21,419 bases of DNA from JAVZGQ01 sp038998365 (lineage in GTDB: Archaea; Aenigmatarchaeota; Aenigmatarchaeia; CG10238-14; SCSR01): NCBI GenBank assembly GCA_038998365.1, contig JAVZHJ010000006.1, forward strand, positions 1 to 21,419, read 5' to 3'. Within the stretch, counting starts at the first letter, position 1. Every line of letters begins with the position of its first letter. The translations under genes and the position numbers were made by a program. The notes beneath the pieces are model-generated. The model was not told the DNA's origin, did not search any database, and saw nothing but the letters and a program-made list of their open reading frames with translations. Positions 5,968-13,973 of this stretch are shown piece after piece.

Positions 5968-6786
5968 ATGCAGACTCCTGAGCAAGTTGTAAAAAAAATA
6001 AAGTCTGTTCAAGTTCAGGGCGCAAGAGAAATAGCCCTTTACTCTTTGCAATATCTTAAAAAATTTTGTGAAAAAAATGGGTTTGGTTTGAAATTTGAAG
6101 TTGTTGCTATGATGCTTGAAAATGCAAGACCGACTGCAGTTGTTTTACACAATTGCTTAGAAATTTTGAAGAAAAAAAGAAAGATTAAAACAATTGACAA
6201 ACTTATAAAAGAGCTAGAAGAATCTACAAAAAAGATAGCAAAGATTGGACAAAAAATCATAAAAAACAATCAAAAGATTTTGACTCATTGTCATTCAGGA
6301 GAGGCTTTATCAATAATAAAAGAAGCTGCAAGGCAAGGAAAAAATATATCTGTTTATGCAACCATAACCGAGCCTTTGAAGCAAGGAATAAGAACTGCTA
6401 AAGAATTAGCAAGGGAAAAAATTCCGGTTACTTTGGCTGAAGACATAGCTGTTGGTCATTTAATGCATTATGCAGATATTGTTATAGTTGGCTCTGATGC
6501 AATGAGAAAAGATGGCTTTGTGAATAAAGTTGGTACTTGGCTTATAGCAGAAGAAGCCAAGAGACACAAAAAACCTTTTTATGTTGTGGGTAGCCATTTC
6601 AAGTTTGACTCGAGAAAAAAATTTGTTTTGGAAGAAAGGCCTTTTTCAGAAATTTGGCCTAAACCTATAAAGGGGGTGAAAATAAGGAATCCTGCTTTCG
6701 ATCTTGTGCCTTGGAATTATGTAACTGCTGTGATAACTGACAAAGGAATTTTTAAACCAGAAGAAATAAAAGAGATGATAAGATGA
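5968..6786 (+). CDS. Ribose-1,5-bisphosphate isomerase (eIF2B-related, AMP pathway)
   Basis: This enzyme converts ribose 1,5-bisphosphate, made by AMP phosphorylase, into ribulose 1,5-bisphosphate for RuBisCO. The 272-residue protein has the eIF2B/MtnA-like fold. The catalytic cysteine candidate is in THCHSG (C108) and the catalytic aspartate candidate is in VGSDAM (D177). NKVGTWLIAEEAKRHKKPFYV and YVVGSHFKFD are typical of the family. It is shorter than the Thermococcus enzyme (about 320 residues), apparently lacking part of the N-terminus. The next gene begins in an ATGA overlap, and the full AMP pathway follows, which separates this from eIF2B subunits or MtnA. No clear ribosome-binding site is seen, so the transcript may be nearly leaderless. 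Confidence 0.92.
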   Translation: MQTPEQVVKKIKSVQVQGAREIALYSLQYLKKFCEKNGFGLKFEVVAMMLENARPTAVVLHNCLEILKKKRKIKTIDKLIKELEESTKKIAKIGQKIIKNNQKILTHCHSGEALSIIKEAARQGKNISVYATITEPLKQGIRTAKELAREKIPVTLAEDIAVGHLMHYADIVIVGSDAMRKDGFVNKVGTWLIAEEAKRHKKPFYVVGSHFKFDSRKKFVLEERPFSEIWPKPIKGVKIRNPAFDLVPWNYVTAVITDKGIFKPEEIKEMIR

Positions 6787-8006
6787 AGTATTTGGATTAT
6801 GTGAATTTGAATTACAAGCCAAGCAAAGATGATTTGATTTGCTTATTTAGAGTAGAGCCTGCGAATGGAATTAGTATGAAAGAGGCAGCAGGTGCTATAG
6901 CTGCTGAAAGTAGCATAGGCACATGGACCGAAACCACAACAACAAAACCTTATGTTGAAAAGCTAGTTGCAAAAGTTTTTGAAATGAATGGAAATTTCAT
7001 AAAAGTAGCTTATCCTTCCGAGCTTTTTGAACCGGGAAATTTGCCAAATATCTTGAGTAGTATAGCGGGAAATATTTTTGGCATGAAACACTTGAAAAAT
7101 TTAAGGCTTGTTGATATAGATTTTCCAGAAAAAATATTGAAAAGATTTAAAGGCCCAAAGTACGGAATTGATGGGGTAAGAAAGATTTTAAAAGTGAAAG
7201 ACAGGCCATTGATTGGAACTATCATCAAACCTAAAATTGGTCTTAAGACAGAAGATCATGCAAAAGTTGCTTATGAAGCTTGGGTTGGTGGTTGTGATAT
7301 TGTGAAAGATGATGAAAATTTGAGCAGCCAAAAATTCAACAAATTTGAAGAAAGGTTGGAAAAGACTTTCAAGATGAAAGAAAAGGCTGAAAGAGAAACT
7401 GGAGAAAAGAAAGTTTACATGATAAATGTGACCGCCGAAACTGAAGAAATGTTGAGAAGGGCAAATTTGGTTGAAAAAATTGGAAATGAATACATTATGG
7501 TTGATGTGATTACAATTGGTTGGTCTAGTTTACAAACTTTAAGAGACAAAAATTTTGATTTAGTTATTCATGGACATAGAGCAGGGCACGCCGCAATGAC
7601 AAAAAATCCTAATCACGGAATTTCAGTTAAAGTTTTGGCGAAGTTGGTAAGAATTGTTGGTATTGATCAGTTCCATGTTGGCACAGCTGTTGGGAAAATG
7701 TTTGAAGGGAGAGAAGAAGTTTTAGAGAATTGCAAAGCTTTGAAAGAAAAGATGTGGAAGTTTAAGCCAGTGATGCCTGTAGCTTCAGGTGGCCTTTCTC
7801 CTATACATGTACCAAAAATAGTTGAAATTTTTGGGAAGGATGTGGTGATTCAAGCAGGGGGCGGAATACATGGCCACAAGCTTGGTACAAAAGCTGGTGC
7901 TATGGCGATGAGGCAAGCACTTGACGCTGTCATGAAAGAAATTCATTTAGAAGAATATGCTTTAAGCCACAAGGAACTTAAAATTGCTTTGGAGGAATTG
8001 AAATGA
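6783..8006 (+). CDS. rbcL: Ribulose-1,5-bisphosphate carboxylase large chain, form III type
   Basis: This 407-residue RuBisCO makes two 3-phosphoglycerates from ribulose bisphosphate and CO2. All key residues are visible: KPK (K149, K151), the carbamylated lysine and metal ligands in VKDDEN (K175, D177, E178), HGHRAGHA (H263, H265, R266), QFHVG (H298), loop 6 lysine K305, ASGG (S335) and the phosphate-binding GGGIHGH (359-365). Loop 6 reads GKMFEG, one residue longer than GKLEG of form I. The protein is short at the N-terminus. The gene is coupled by ATGA overlaps to the isomerase before it and to the cysteine-rich gene after it, and AMP phosphorylase lies in the same operon, so a nucleotide salvage role is far more likely than a Calvin cycle. 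The sub-form of III needs a tree. Confidence 0.96.
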   Translation: MKYLDYVNLNYKPSKDDLICLFRVEPANGISMKEAAGAIAAESSIGTWTETTTTKPYVEKLVAKVFEMNGNFIKVAYPSELFEPGNLPNILSSIAGNIFGMKHLKNLRLVDIDFPEKILKRFKGPKYGIDGVRKILKVKDRPLIGTIIKPKIGLKTEDHAKVAYEAWVGGCDIVKDDENLSSQKFNKFEERLEKTFKMKEKAERETGEKKVYMINVTAETEEMLRRANLVEKIGNEYIMVDVITIGWSSLQTLRDKNFDLVIHGHRAGHAAMTKNPNHGISVKVLAKLVRIVGIDQFHVGTAVGKMFEGREEVLENCKALKEKMWKFKPVMPVASGGLSPIHVPKIVEIFGKDVVIQAGGGIHGHKLGTKAGAMAMRQALDAVMKEIHLEEYALSHKELKIALEELK

Positions 8007-8281
8007 TTAGACATTTGCTCATGCTTTTACTGCTCTTCGCCATAGCTTTTTCCATTTTAGCCTTTCACAATTTAACAAAAAATTTTTGTATTTTTGATGT
8101 TGATTGTGAATGGAAAATAACAAATTGTTGTTCTGAAAACTCTGGAGCTAAATGGGAATGTGTGAACAAAAAAACTTTCGTTGAGCCTGAATGTCCAAAG
8201 TATGTTATATGCCCAAAGATTTTATCTCCAAAACCAAATTTATCTTGTAGGTGTGAAGAAGGTAAATGTGTGGTGAAATGA
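8003..8281 (+). CDS. Small secreted or membrane-anchored cysteine-rich protein inside the AMP-pathway operon
   Basis: This 92-residue protein is not recognised. Residues 4-22 are hydrophobic (LLMLLLLFAIAFSILAF), acting as a signal peptide or anchor. The rest contains ten cysteines (29, 35, 42, 43, 53, 64, 70, 82, 84, 89), enough for five disulfides, with a DVDC...NCC...C pattern seen in small extracellular disulfide-rich proteins. It begins and ends in ATGA overlaps with the RuBisCO and AMP phosphorylase genes, so it is translated with them although it should act outside the cytoplasm. No enzymatic motif is visible, and a direct role in the pathway is not obvious. Confidence 0.75.
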   Translation: MIRHLLMLLLLFAIAFSILAFHNLTKNFCIFDVDCEWKITNCCSENSGAKWECVNKKTFVEPECPKYVICPKILSPKPNLSCRCEEGKCVVK

Positions 8282-9819
8282 AGCTTAGAACAAAAATTTT
8301 GGAACTTGAGACTGGAGGCAAACCTATAGTTATAATTAATAGAGAAGATGCCGAAGAACTTGGAATAAGAGGATTGTCTAGAATTGTCATCAAAACCGAA
8401 TTGAAAAGGTTAACAGGAATAGTGAACATAACCACAATGATTGTTAACCGGGGGGAAATTGGATTAAGCGAAAGTGTAGCTAAGGCTTTGAATTTAGTTG
8501 ATGGTAAAGAAGTTGAGGTTGAGGTTGCAAAGTTTCCATCTTCACTTCAACACATAAAAAACAAGCTCAAAGGCAAAAAGTTAAACTATGAAGAAATTTT
8601 TGAAATAGTGAAAGATGTTGTTGAAGGAAACTTGAGTGAAGGGGAGATAGCTTCTTTTGTCGTTGCTTTGGAAGCTAAAGGCTTGGATTTGGATGAAGCT
8701 GCTAGTTTATCTTTAGCAATGGTCGAGACTGGCAAGAAGCTTGAAGTCAAGAAGAAAATAATAGTTGACAAACATAGCATAGGTGGAATTGCTGGAGACA
8801 AAACAACCTTGCTTGTGGTGCCAATAGTTGCAGCTGCTGGCTTAACCATACCAAAAACTTCTTCTAGGGCAATAACAGGAGCTGCTGGAACTGCTGATAG
8901 GGCTGAATGTTTAATGCCTGTTAGCTTAAGCATAGAAGAAATGAAGAAAGTTGTTGAAAAAACTAATGGTTGTATAGCATGGGGAGGAGCTTTACATCTT
9001 GCTCCAGCTGATGATGTTTTCATTCAAGCTGAATATCCTTTAACCATAGATCCTTTGCTTTTGCCCTCTATCATGGCGAAGAAGAAAGCAGTAGGAGCAA
9101 AGTTTTTGGTTGTTGACATACCAACAGGGAGAGGAGCAAAAATGAAGACCATAGGAGATGCTAACTTGCTTGCAAAAGATTTCATAGAGCTTGGTGAAAG
9201 GCTTGGAATAAAAACTCGTTGCGCTATAACAGATGGTGAGCAGCCTTTAGGATATGCAATTGGTCCTGCTCTAGAAGCAAGAGAAGCTTTGGAAGTTTTG
9301 ATGGGAAAAAAAGTTGAAGATCTTATAGATAAAGCTGCTCATCTTGCAGGAATTTTGTTTGAAATGGTGGGGAAGAAAAATGGCTATAAGCTTGCTCTTG
9401 AAATTTTGCAATCAGGAAAAGCTGAGAAGAAAATGAGGGAGATAATTGCAGCTCAAGGGGGAAATGAAAAGATTACTCCAGAAGAAATTCAAGTTGGGAC
9501 AAATAAGCTTGATATAGTTGCTGAAAAAAGTGGTATAGTTCTTTGGCTTAACAACGCGGGAATAAATGAAGTTGCAAGAGCAGCGGGCTCACCAAAAGAT
9601 AAAGGTGCGGGTGTGCTGCTTCACAAGAAGCTAAATGATAAGATTTCTAAAGGTGAAACTTTGCTTACAATATACGCTGAAAAATCTAGGAAGTTGGAAA
9701 GAGCAAAAGAAGTTTTTGAAGAAAGTAGAGTTATTGGAATTGGTGATAGGAGAGAAATGTTGATACAAGAAGTGAAAGAAATCCCACTGCACAAAAAGAC
9801 TTTCATCCTTGAGAGGTAA
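8278..9819 (+). CDS. deoA: AMP phosphorylase (archaeal thymidine phosphorylase family)
   Basis: This enzyme splits AMP with phosphate into adenine and ribose 1,5-bisphosphate, the first step of the archaeal AMP pathway. The hallmark VDKHSIGGIAGDKTT motif binds phosphate and substrate, followed by KTSSRAITGAAGTADRAE and the PADD region. The archaeal enzyme's extra N-terminal domain (ETGGKPIVIINREDAEELG) is present. Length (513 residues) is normal. I chose ATG 8278 because it overlaps the previous stop as ATGA, like the two other junctions of this operon, and matches the family start MKLxxKIL. An in-frame ATG at 8266 would add four residues. The stop is followed by an AT-rich stretch shared with the convergent alba gene. 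Confidence 0.96.
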   Translation: MKLRTKILELETGGKPIVIINREDAEELGIRGLSRIVIKTELKRLTGIVNITTMIVNRGEIGLSESVAKALNLVDGKEVEVEVAKFPSSLQHIKNKLKGKKLNYEEIFEIVKDVVEGNLSEGEIASFVVALEAKGLDLDEAASLSLAMVETGKKLEVKKKIIVDKHSIGGIAGDKTTLLVVPIVAAAGLTIPKTSSRAITGAAGTADRAECLMPVSLSIEEMKKVVEKTNGCIAWGGALHLAPADDVFIQAEYPLTIDPLLLPSIMAKKKAVGAKFLVVDIPTGRGAKMKTIGDANLLAKDFIELGERLGIKTRCAITDGEQPLGYAIGPALEAREALEVLMGKKVEDLIDKAAHLAGILFEMVGKKNGYKLALEILQSGKAEKKMREIIAAQGGNEKITPEEIQVGTNKLDIVAEKSGIVLWLNNAGINEVARAAGSPKDKGAGVLLHKKLNDKISKGETLLTIYAEKSRKLERAKEVFEESRVIGIGDRREMLIQEVKEIPLHKKTFILER

Positions 9820-9842
9820 AAAAAGAAAAGGTTGAAAAGAAA
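9820..9842 (-). terminator. T-rich terminator downstream of alba
   Basis: Reading from the alba stop on the minus strand, the sequence is CTTTTCTTTTCAACCTTTTC followed by seven T. Successive T-runs are the usual archaeal intrinsic termination signal. The plus-strand counterpart is A-rich, so it would not terminate the AMP operon. Confidence 0.45.
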
Positions 9843-9845
9843 AGC

Positions 9846-10127
9846 TCACTTCTCAAGGGTTATTGTAATTGTTGACACATTGATCTTCGTCTTGTCTTCT
9901 AGCTCTTTCTCTTCAGTCCCTATCTCGATGTTTTTGACTTTTGCATCTGTGACAAACCTTCTTGTCACTATTTCTGCTACATCCACTGCCCTAGAAATTG
10001 CTCTTCCTCTAGCTTTTATTTGTACTTCTCTCTTGCCATTGTTGAACTGAGTTATGACGCCTAGCACATAGGCCATGGATGGCTTCTTACCGACGAAGAT
10101 CACGTTGTCTTCTGATTTTTCTGCCAT
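9846..10127 (-). CDS. albA: Alba DNA/RNA-binding chromatin protein
   Basis: This 93-residue Alba-domain protein binds DNA and RNA as a dimer and helps package the archaeal chromosome. The start NVIFVGKKPSMAYVLGVITQ contains the paired lysines (K14, K15) at the nucleic-acid interface, and KARGRAISRAVDVAEIVTRR and the C-terminal beta-hairpin match the family. Length is standard. It has the strongest ribosome-binding site of the window (AGGAGGTG) and a putative TATA box, as expected for an abundant protein. It is transcribed independently of the membrane-protein genes upstream of it on the same strand. Confidence 0.96.
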   Translation of the reverse strand: MAEKSEDNVIFVGKKPSMAYVLGVITQFNNGKREVQIKARGRAISRAVDVAEIVTRRFVTDAKVKNIEIGTEEKELEDKTKINVSTITITLEK

Positions 10128-10134
10128 TCAATCA

Positions 10135-10142
10135 CACCTCCT
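10135..10142 (-). promoter_or_regulatory. Strong ribosome-binding site for alba
   Basis: AGGAGGTG on the minus strand lies seven bases before the alba ATG and matches the anti-SD core. Confidence 0.75.
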
Positions 10143-10162
10143 GTTTTTTTGGCAATTTTTTG

Positions 10163-10168
10163 TTTAAA
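10163..10168 (-). promoter_or_regulatory. Possible TATA box for alba
   Basis: TTTAAA lies about 40 bases upstream of the ATG, placing the transcript start roughly 15 bases before the ATG and leaving the AGGAGGTG site inside the leader. Another TTTAAA-like stretch lies about 25 bp further upstream, so the choice is uncertain. Confidence 0.35.
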
Positions 10169-10206
10169 GATTTAATTAATTTTAGTGTGGAAATATTTAA
10201 AAGCAT

Positions 10207-11106
10207 TTACCTTAGTATCCTTGCGCCACGAACTGCTTGTTTAAGTTGATTTACTTGATTTGCATCTTTTAGATTTATACCACCAGCCATTTGAGAAAGA
10301 CGATGAAATTCTTCAAAATTATAACGTCTATCCAACCTATTAATCTCTTCTACAATTTGCTCAGGAGATAAATTGTCCAAATTTCTTTTCAGAGCATCTA
10401 AGGCATTTTGTGCAGCTTGAGCATTTTTTCCTGCCATTTCTAAGATCGGCTCATATTCTTTTCTTACAAATACAAATCCCCTGAAAGACACACCTAAGAT
10501 GAAAATTATGGTAAAAATCACGACAGACCAAATTCCCATGAAGCTGAACAAAATCCAGACTATTTTTATGAACCAGCCCATAGGTATTGTGAGAAAGGTT
10601 ATTATTAAAGCTAACATAATGTTAACTCTTTTATGCTCAAAAACTTTAAGTGTATTCAAAAAAGCCCAAACGAGAGTATAAATTGCTGCAAATGGTAAGA
10701 TAAAAAGATAAATTATGGCTGGCACGTAAGCCCAGTCTTTTGGCAAACCTATCAACTCTAAGAAGTCAGCAACTTGTGGTGGTAATTTTCCACTTTCTGG
10801 TGTGAATTCTTTTGGTATTTCTATAGTTTGAGGATATTTAATAAAAAATGGGATTATAAAAAAGAGTGCAATTAAAACAATAAAAGCTATTATACCAATT
10901 GGGAGTTTGCCTGCAGGTTTCGGTAAAACACCGCCTATTGCAAGCAGTATCAAGATAAATATCAATATAAAAATGACACCAACAAATGGTGCTAAAAGAG
11001 AAGATATAGTGGCCAAAATATCTTGAGTGGCCAAAATATCTTGGGCAAATGCCGAACTAGCTAGAAAAGTCAAGAAAACAAGTAGGGACAATATCCTTTT
11101 TTCCAT
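10207..11106 (-). CDS. Polytopic membrane protein with signal peptide and cytoplasmic helical tail
   Basis: This 299-residue protein is not recognised. It has a signal peptide (1-21, ending SSAFA|QD), then about five hydrophobic segments near 37-61, 69-89, 127-150, 160-180 and 182-206. A charged helical tail follows (215-299), including NLSPEQIVEEINRLDRR. Residues 129-175 form a two-helix module also seen in the two upstream genes and in the 306-residue protein at 13045. The six residues after the signal cleavage site are duplicated (QDILAT twice) by an exact 18-bp repeat. It is the third gene of a minus-strand operon, 36 bp after the 79-residue gene. A cleaved signal peptide before several membrane helices suggests an outward-facing N-terminus. 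Confidence 0.75.
   Translation of the reverse strand: MEKRILSLLVFLTFLASSAFAQDILATQDILATISSLLAPFVGVIFILIFILILLAIGGVLPKPAGKLPIGIIAFIVLIALFFIIPFFIKYPQTIEIPKEFTPESGKLPPQVADFLELIGLPKDWAYVPAIIYLFILPFAAIYTLVWAFLNTLKVFEHKRVNIMLALIITFLTIPMGWFIKIVWILFSFMGIWSVVIFTIIFILGVSFRGFVFVRKEYEPILEMAGKNAQAAQNALDALKRNLDNLSPEQIVEEINRLDRRYNFEEFHRLSQMAGGINLKDANQVNQLKQAVRGARILR
11008..11043. repeat. Exact 18-bp tandem duplication
   Basis: Two adjacent copies of agtggccaaaatatcttg lie within the 299-residue membrane-protein gene. They keep frame and duplicate six residues just after the predicted signal-peptide cleavage site. A perfect repeat implies a recent replication slip. Confidence 0.9.
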
Positions 11107-11142
11107 AATTTTTCTTTAGTTTTCAAGGAATAAATAGGTTTT

Positions 11143-11382
11143 TCATTTGTTTTTCCTGCCGAAATAAAGGGTTGCCAGGATGAATATCACAAAAATGAGA
11201 AGTAAAAGACCACTCATAACCCAAATCATTAATTCTGCGTAATAGATTGAAGCAAATAGGACGTAAAAACTAATCACAAGAGAAACAATAAGGTTAACTG
11301 TTTTTGGAAAGATTTTAGTTTTTCTCAAAAAGGCAAAAGAAAGCGAGAAAGCGAGAAGAAAAAGTAAAAATTGAAGAATCAT
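11143..11382 (-). CDS. Small membrane protein carrying the shared two-helix module
   Basis: This 79-residue protein is almost entirely hydrophobic, with about three membrane segments and a charged end (YFGRKNK). The first half (LAFSLSFAFLRKTKIFPKTV) followed by NLIVSLVISF resembles the helix, K-x-K loop and N-x-x-x-x-L-x-I-S pattern of the 182-residue gene just upstream. Its start overlaps the stop of that gene by four bases, so the two are translationally coupled. No function is recognisable. The most likely role is as a subunit with the two neighbouring membrane proteins. Confidence 0.7.
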   Translation of the reverse strand: MILQFLLFLLAFSLSFAFLRKTKIFPKTVNLIVSLVISFYVLFASIYYAELMIWVMSGLLLLIFVIFILATLYFGRKNK

Positions 11383-11927
11383 CTTCTATCACCTGCCATT
11401 GACTTTAATTCTTCATATTTCTTGTACCAGGGAAAATCGTAGAGGCTTTTACCAAGCTTTTCTGCTAAGGGCTTCAAGCTGTTAATTTCGTTTTCCAATT
11501 TGGCAAGAAGCTCTGCTTTTTTGTTTAGGTTTGTTTCATTTTCAAAGTTGTTCCAAAGTTCTTCACAATTCTTTTTTATAGCTTCGAATCTCTTTTCATC
11601 TTCTGTCTTGAAAGCTTCACCAGAAATATAATTTGTTGTTTTCTGGGTAGTGTAGCCGATCAAACCAAGAAAATAAAGTGAAGCAAAAGCTGCCACAGCA
11701 AGAAAAGCTGCTAAGAAAGGAAGCCAATAGGCAAGACCTAAAGAGTAAAGAGAAAATATGCCTAAGGCTGAAATAACAAGAGCAAGCATCGAGTTAAGTC
11801 TGTTCGTATTTTCACCCAAAACTTTAGACTTTGTAAGTAAAGCATAAATCAAGATGTAGAAAAAGAGGAATGGTAAAAAAATTGAAAAAATTAGTTCTTG
11901 AAGCTCAATACCAAAGATGCTTACCAT
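11379..11927 (-). CDS. Membrane protein with the two-helix module and a C-terminal coiled coil
   Basis: This 182-residue protein is not recognised. Membrane helices lie near 11-31, 45-62 and 66-92. Residues 110-160 are charged and helical, with coiled-coil character (NNFENETNLNKKAELLAKLENE). Residues 10-60 (FLPFLFFYILIYALLTKSKV then NRLNSMLALVIS) align by eye with 129-175 of the 299-residue protein (ILPFAAIYTLVWAFLNTLKV then RVNIMLALIIT). It is the first gene of the three-gene minus-strand operon. It diverges from the 334-residue coiled-coil gene across 89 bp that should hold both promoters. Confidence 0.75.
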   Translation of the reverse strand: MVSIFGIELQELIFSIFLPFLFFYILIYALLTKSKVLGENTNRLNSMLALVISALGIFSLYSLGLAYWLPFLAAFLAVAAFASLYFLGLIGYTTQKTTNYISGEAFKTEDEKRFEAIKKNCEELWNNFENETNLNKKAELLAKLENEINSLKPLAEKLGKSLYDFPWYKKYEELKSMAGDRR

Positions 11928-12016
11928 AAAATAACTTTGAAAAAGAAAATAGAAAAGGTTTTCTGAAAACGAAAAGCATAAATAATTATCTAAATTACCT
12001 TTTTATCAGAAATCAC

Positions 12017-13021
12017 ATGTCGAAAAAGCATAGAAATGTAAAAACCAATTCAAAAGTTCTGGGAGTTTACAGGGTAATAAAAATTGAGGACATAGATCCT
12101 TCTCGATTTGTCTATGTTGGTAAATTATATTTTCTTAATGATGGTGTTTATCTTTTAAAACCAGCCGAAGTTGAAACAGGGGAAGAAACAAAAGAAAAAA
12201 ATAAGAGCGTATTTGAAAAAATAATAGATAGTTTAGCTAAAGAATTTGAAACATATAAACAAAAATGGGAGGGTATGTTTGGTAAGAATTCGCCAAACAT
12301 CACAAACCCTTCAAATCCTGATCATCCACAAGAAGAAAATCCTCCATTAATTTATAAAATAATTAAAAATGTTGTAAATAAAGAAAGCGAACCACTTGCT
12401 CAAAGAGTAGAGAAGTTAGAGAAAAGAATAGATGCTTTGGAAAAAGAATTATATGAAATCAGGCAATTGATAGAAGAACTTCCTTCAAAAATTATTAAAC
12501 AATCTTCTGTTAAAGAGCAAGTAGCAAAACTGGACCAATCTACAGGAGAAACTACATTTACTTCCACACCTCCCCAGTTGCTTCCACCACCCCCACCAAT
12601 AACTACAACAGCACCTCCGGTCACTACACCACCACGAATCAGCTTATCTGAATGTGTGCAAAAAATTTTATCATACTTTGATTTAGCCAATGAAAGCATA
12701 GAAAATATAATAAACTCATATGAAAGTCAAAAAAAGCCAGAAGAAGAAATATTGCCATATAGAATTGCATATGCAATAAAAACTCGTCAATTATATTGGT
12801 ATTTAAATAAGAAGGGGGAAGTAGAATACGTTGGTGATGAAAGACTATTAAGAATTGTGCAGGAAATTTTCCAAAGTAGAGTTGAAGGTGCTAATGAAAT
12901 ATATAAGAGAATGCATTGGCCAGAAGATGAAAGAGAGAGAGAAATAAAACGACGAAGAAAAGAACTTGAAGAAGCTGCAGAAAGAGCAATATATCGACAG
13001 GCTGGTATTTTTAGTATTTAA
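12017..13021 (+). CDS. Soluble coiled-coil protein with proline/threonine-rich linker
   Basis: This 334-residue protein is not recognised and has no signal peptide or membrane segment. Residues 14-50 form a small, probably beta-rich segment (VLGVYRVIKIEDIDPSRFVY). Residues 120-160 make a strong coiled coil (LAQRVEKLEKRIDALEKELY). Residues about 185-210 are a flexible linker rich in Pro and Thr (LLPPPPPITTTAPPVTTPP). The rest is helical and charged, ending with an Arg/Glu-rich stretch near 310. It starts a plus-strand gene group, with 23 bp to the next membrane-protein gene. It could be a cytoplasmic scaffold or adaptor for the membrane proteins around it, which is inference from position only. 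Confidence 0.75.
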   Translation: MSKKHRNVKTNSKVLGVYRVIKIEDIDPSRFVYVGKLYFLNDGVYLLKPAEVETGEETKEKNKSVFEKIIDSLAKEFETYKQKWEGMFGKNSPNITNPSNPDHPQEENPPLIYKIIKNVVNKESEPLAQRVEKLEKRIDALEKELYEIRQLIEELPSKIIKQSSVKEQVAKLDQSTGETTFTSTPPQLLPPPPPITTTAPPVTTPPRISLSECVQKILSYFDLANESIENIINSYESQKKPEEEILPYRIAYAIKTRQLYWYLNKKGEVEYVGDERLLRIVQEIFQSRVEGANEIYKRMHWPEDEREREIKRRRKELEEAAERAIYRQAGIFSI

Positions 13022-13044
13022 ATTTTAAACACTAATTTAAAAAT

Positions 13045-13965
13045 ATGAAGATAAGTCACAAAGTGATGATGTTTTTATTTATCATTACTTCATTACCCAT
13101 TCTCGTAAACGCACAAACAGATCAAACATGGAATGATTTGTTGGGGTTTTTATTGAGTTTTGGCGCTTGGGTTTTATTTTTGGTTAGTGGAGCTGTTTTT
13201 ATCATAATTGCCCTTATGGTGGCGCCTCATTTTACTCGTGTTTCTCGATCTTTCTTCTGGCTAGGAACTTTTCTTATCGTTCTGGCTATATTCTTTTCTG
13301 AGTTTGCTTATGTTTTTCCACTACTTAAGCAAGAAGAAATAACTTATGAGAAATGTGAAAAAGTTGTTACTGGGGATGTTCTTACTACCGCTGCTTGTAT
13401 AATTGTTGGTTATGCACCTTCTGGAGGCATAGGAACCACCCAAGTTACATTTTGGATCACCGGGGTGATAATTCCTCTGTTTATTCTCATTTACATATTT
13501 TATGATTTTGTGAAAGCTAGCGAGATGATAAGAGATGAAAATTCTCAAAAAGTAATTGCTTTTGGTTTTGCTTTTCTTGCTTTTAGAGGCTTCCTTGCAT
13601 CAAGATTCATAACATTTTTATCCTATGGTTTATTTGGAATAGCATTGTTGCTTATTAATTTGATAATAGCAGGTGGTCTTCTTGGATTCGGGAATAGATT
13701 TTTCCAAAGATGGGCTGTAAAAGAAGTAGAAAGAGAAGTAAGAAGTAGTATGAAAGTAAGTAAAGAGGTAGTAAAACAATTTTGCTCACTTCTCCAGAAT
13801 GCTGGAGACCCCGCAGGTTATTTCAATTCTGAATCTCCTCACATGAGAGCTTATTTTGATAGTTTGGGTTTACACAATGAATTTAACTTACTTTCAGCAT
13901 ACGCTTCACAAAATAGGGGAGATGATATAAAAAGACTTGCTGAAGATTTGAGTAAAAGGCTTTAA
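13045..13965 (+). CDS. Polytopic membrane protein with signal peptide, related to the 299-residue neighbour
   Basis: This 306-residue protein has a signal peptide ending VNA|QT near residue 23, then hydrophobic segments near 36-60, 69-92, 134-156, 167-185 and 190-214, and a soluble helical C-terminal domain (225-306). The order matches the 299-residue protein at 10207. Residues 137-180 (VIIPLFILIYIFYDF, then ENSQKVIAFGFAFLAF) resemble its two-helix module, with the proline in the first helix and the Asn starting the second kept. Two cysteines (C104, C117) lie in the loop after the second helix. It is followed by the HAD-like gene after 8 bp. No function is recognised. Confidence 0.75.
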   Translation: MKISHKVMMFLFIITSLPILVNAQTDQTWNDLLGFLLSFGAWVLFLVSGAVFIIIALMVAPHFTRVSRSFFWLGTFLIVLAIFFSEFAYVFPLLKQEEITYEKCEKVVTGDVLTTAACIIVGYAPSGGIGTTQVTFWITGVIIPLFILIYIFYDFVKASEMIRDENSQKVIAFGFAFLAFRGFLASRFITFLSYGLFGIALLLINLIIAGGLLGFGNRFFQRWAVKEVEREVRSSMKVSKEVVKQFCSLLQNAGDPAGYFNSESPHMRAYFDSLGLHNEFNLLSAYASQNRGDDIKRLAEDLSKRL

Positions 13966-13973
13966 TTAAAAAC

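Noticed and set aside
8586..9023. Minus-strand 145-codon open frame inside AMP phosphorylase
   Set aside because: It is antisense to a well conserved gene, with low-complexity Ser/Thr/Pro-rich translation and no family features.
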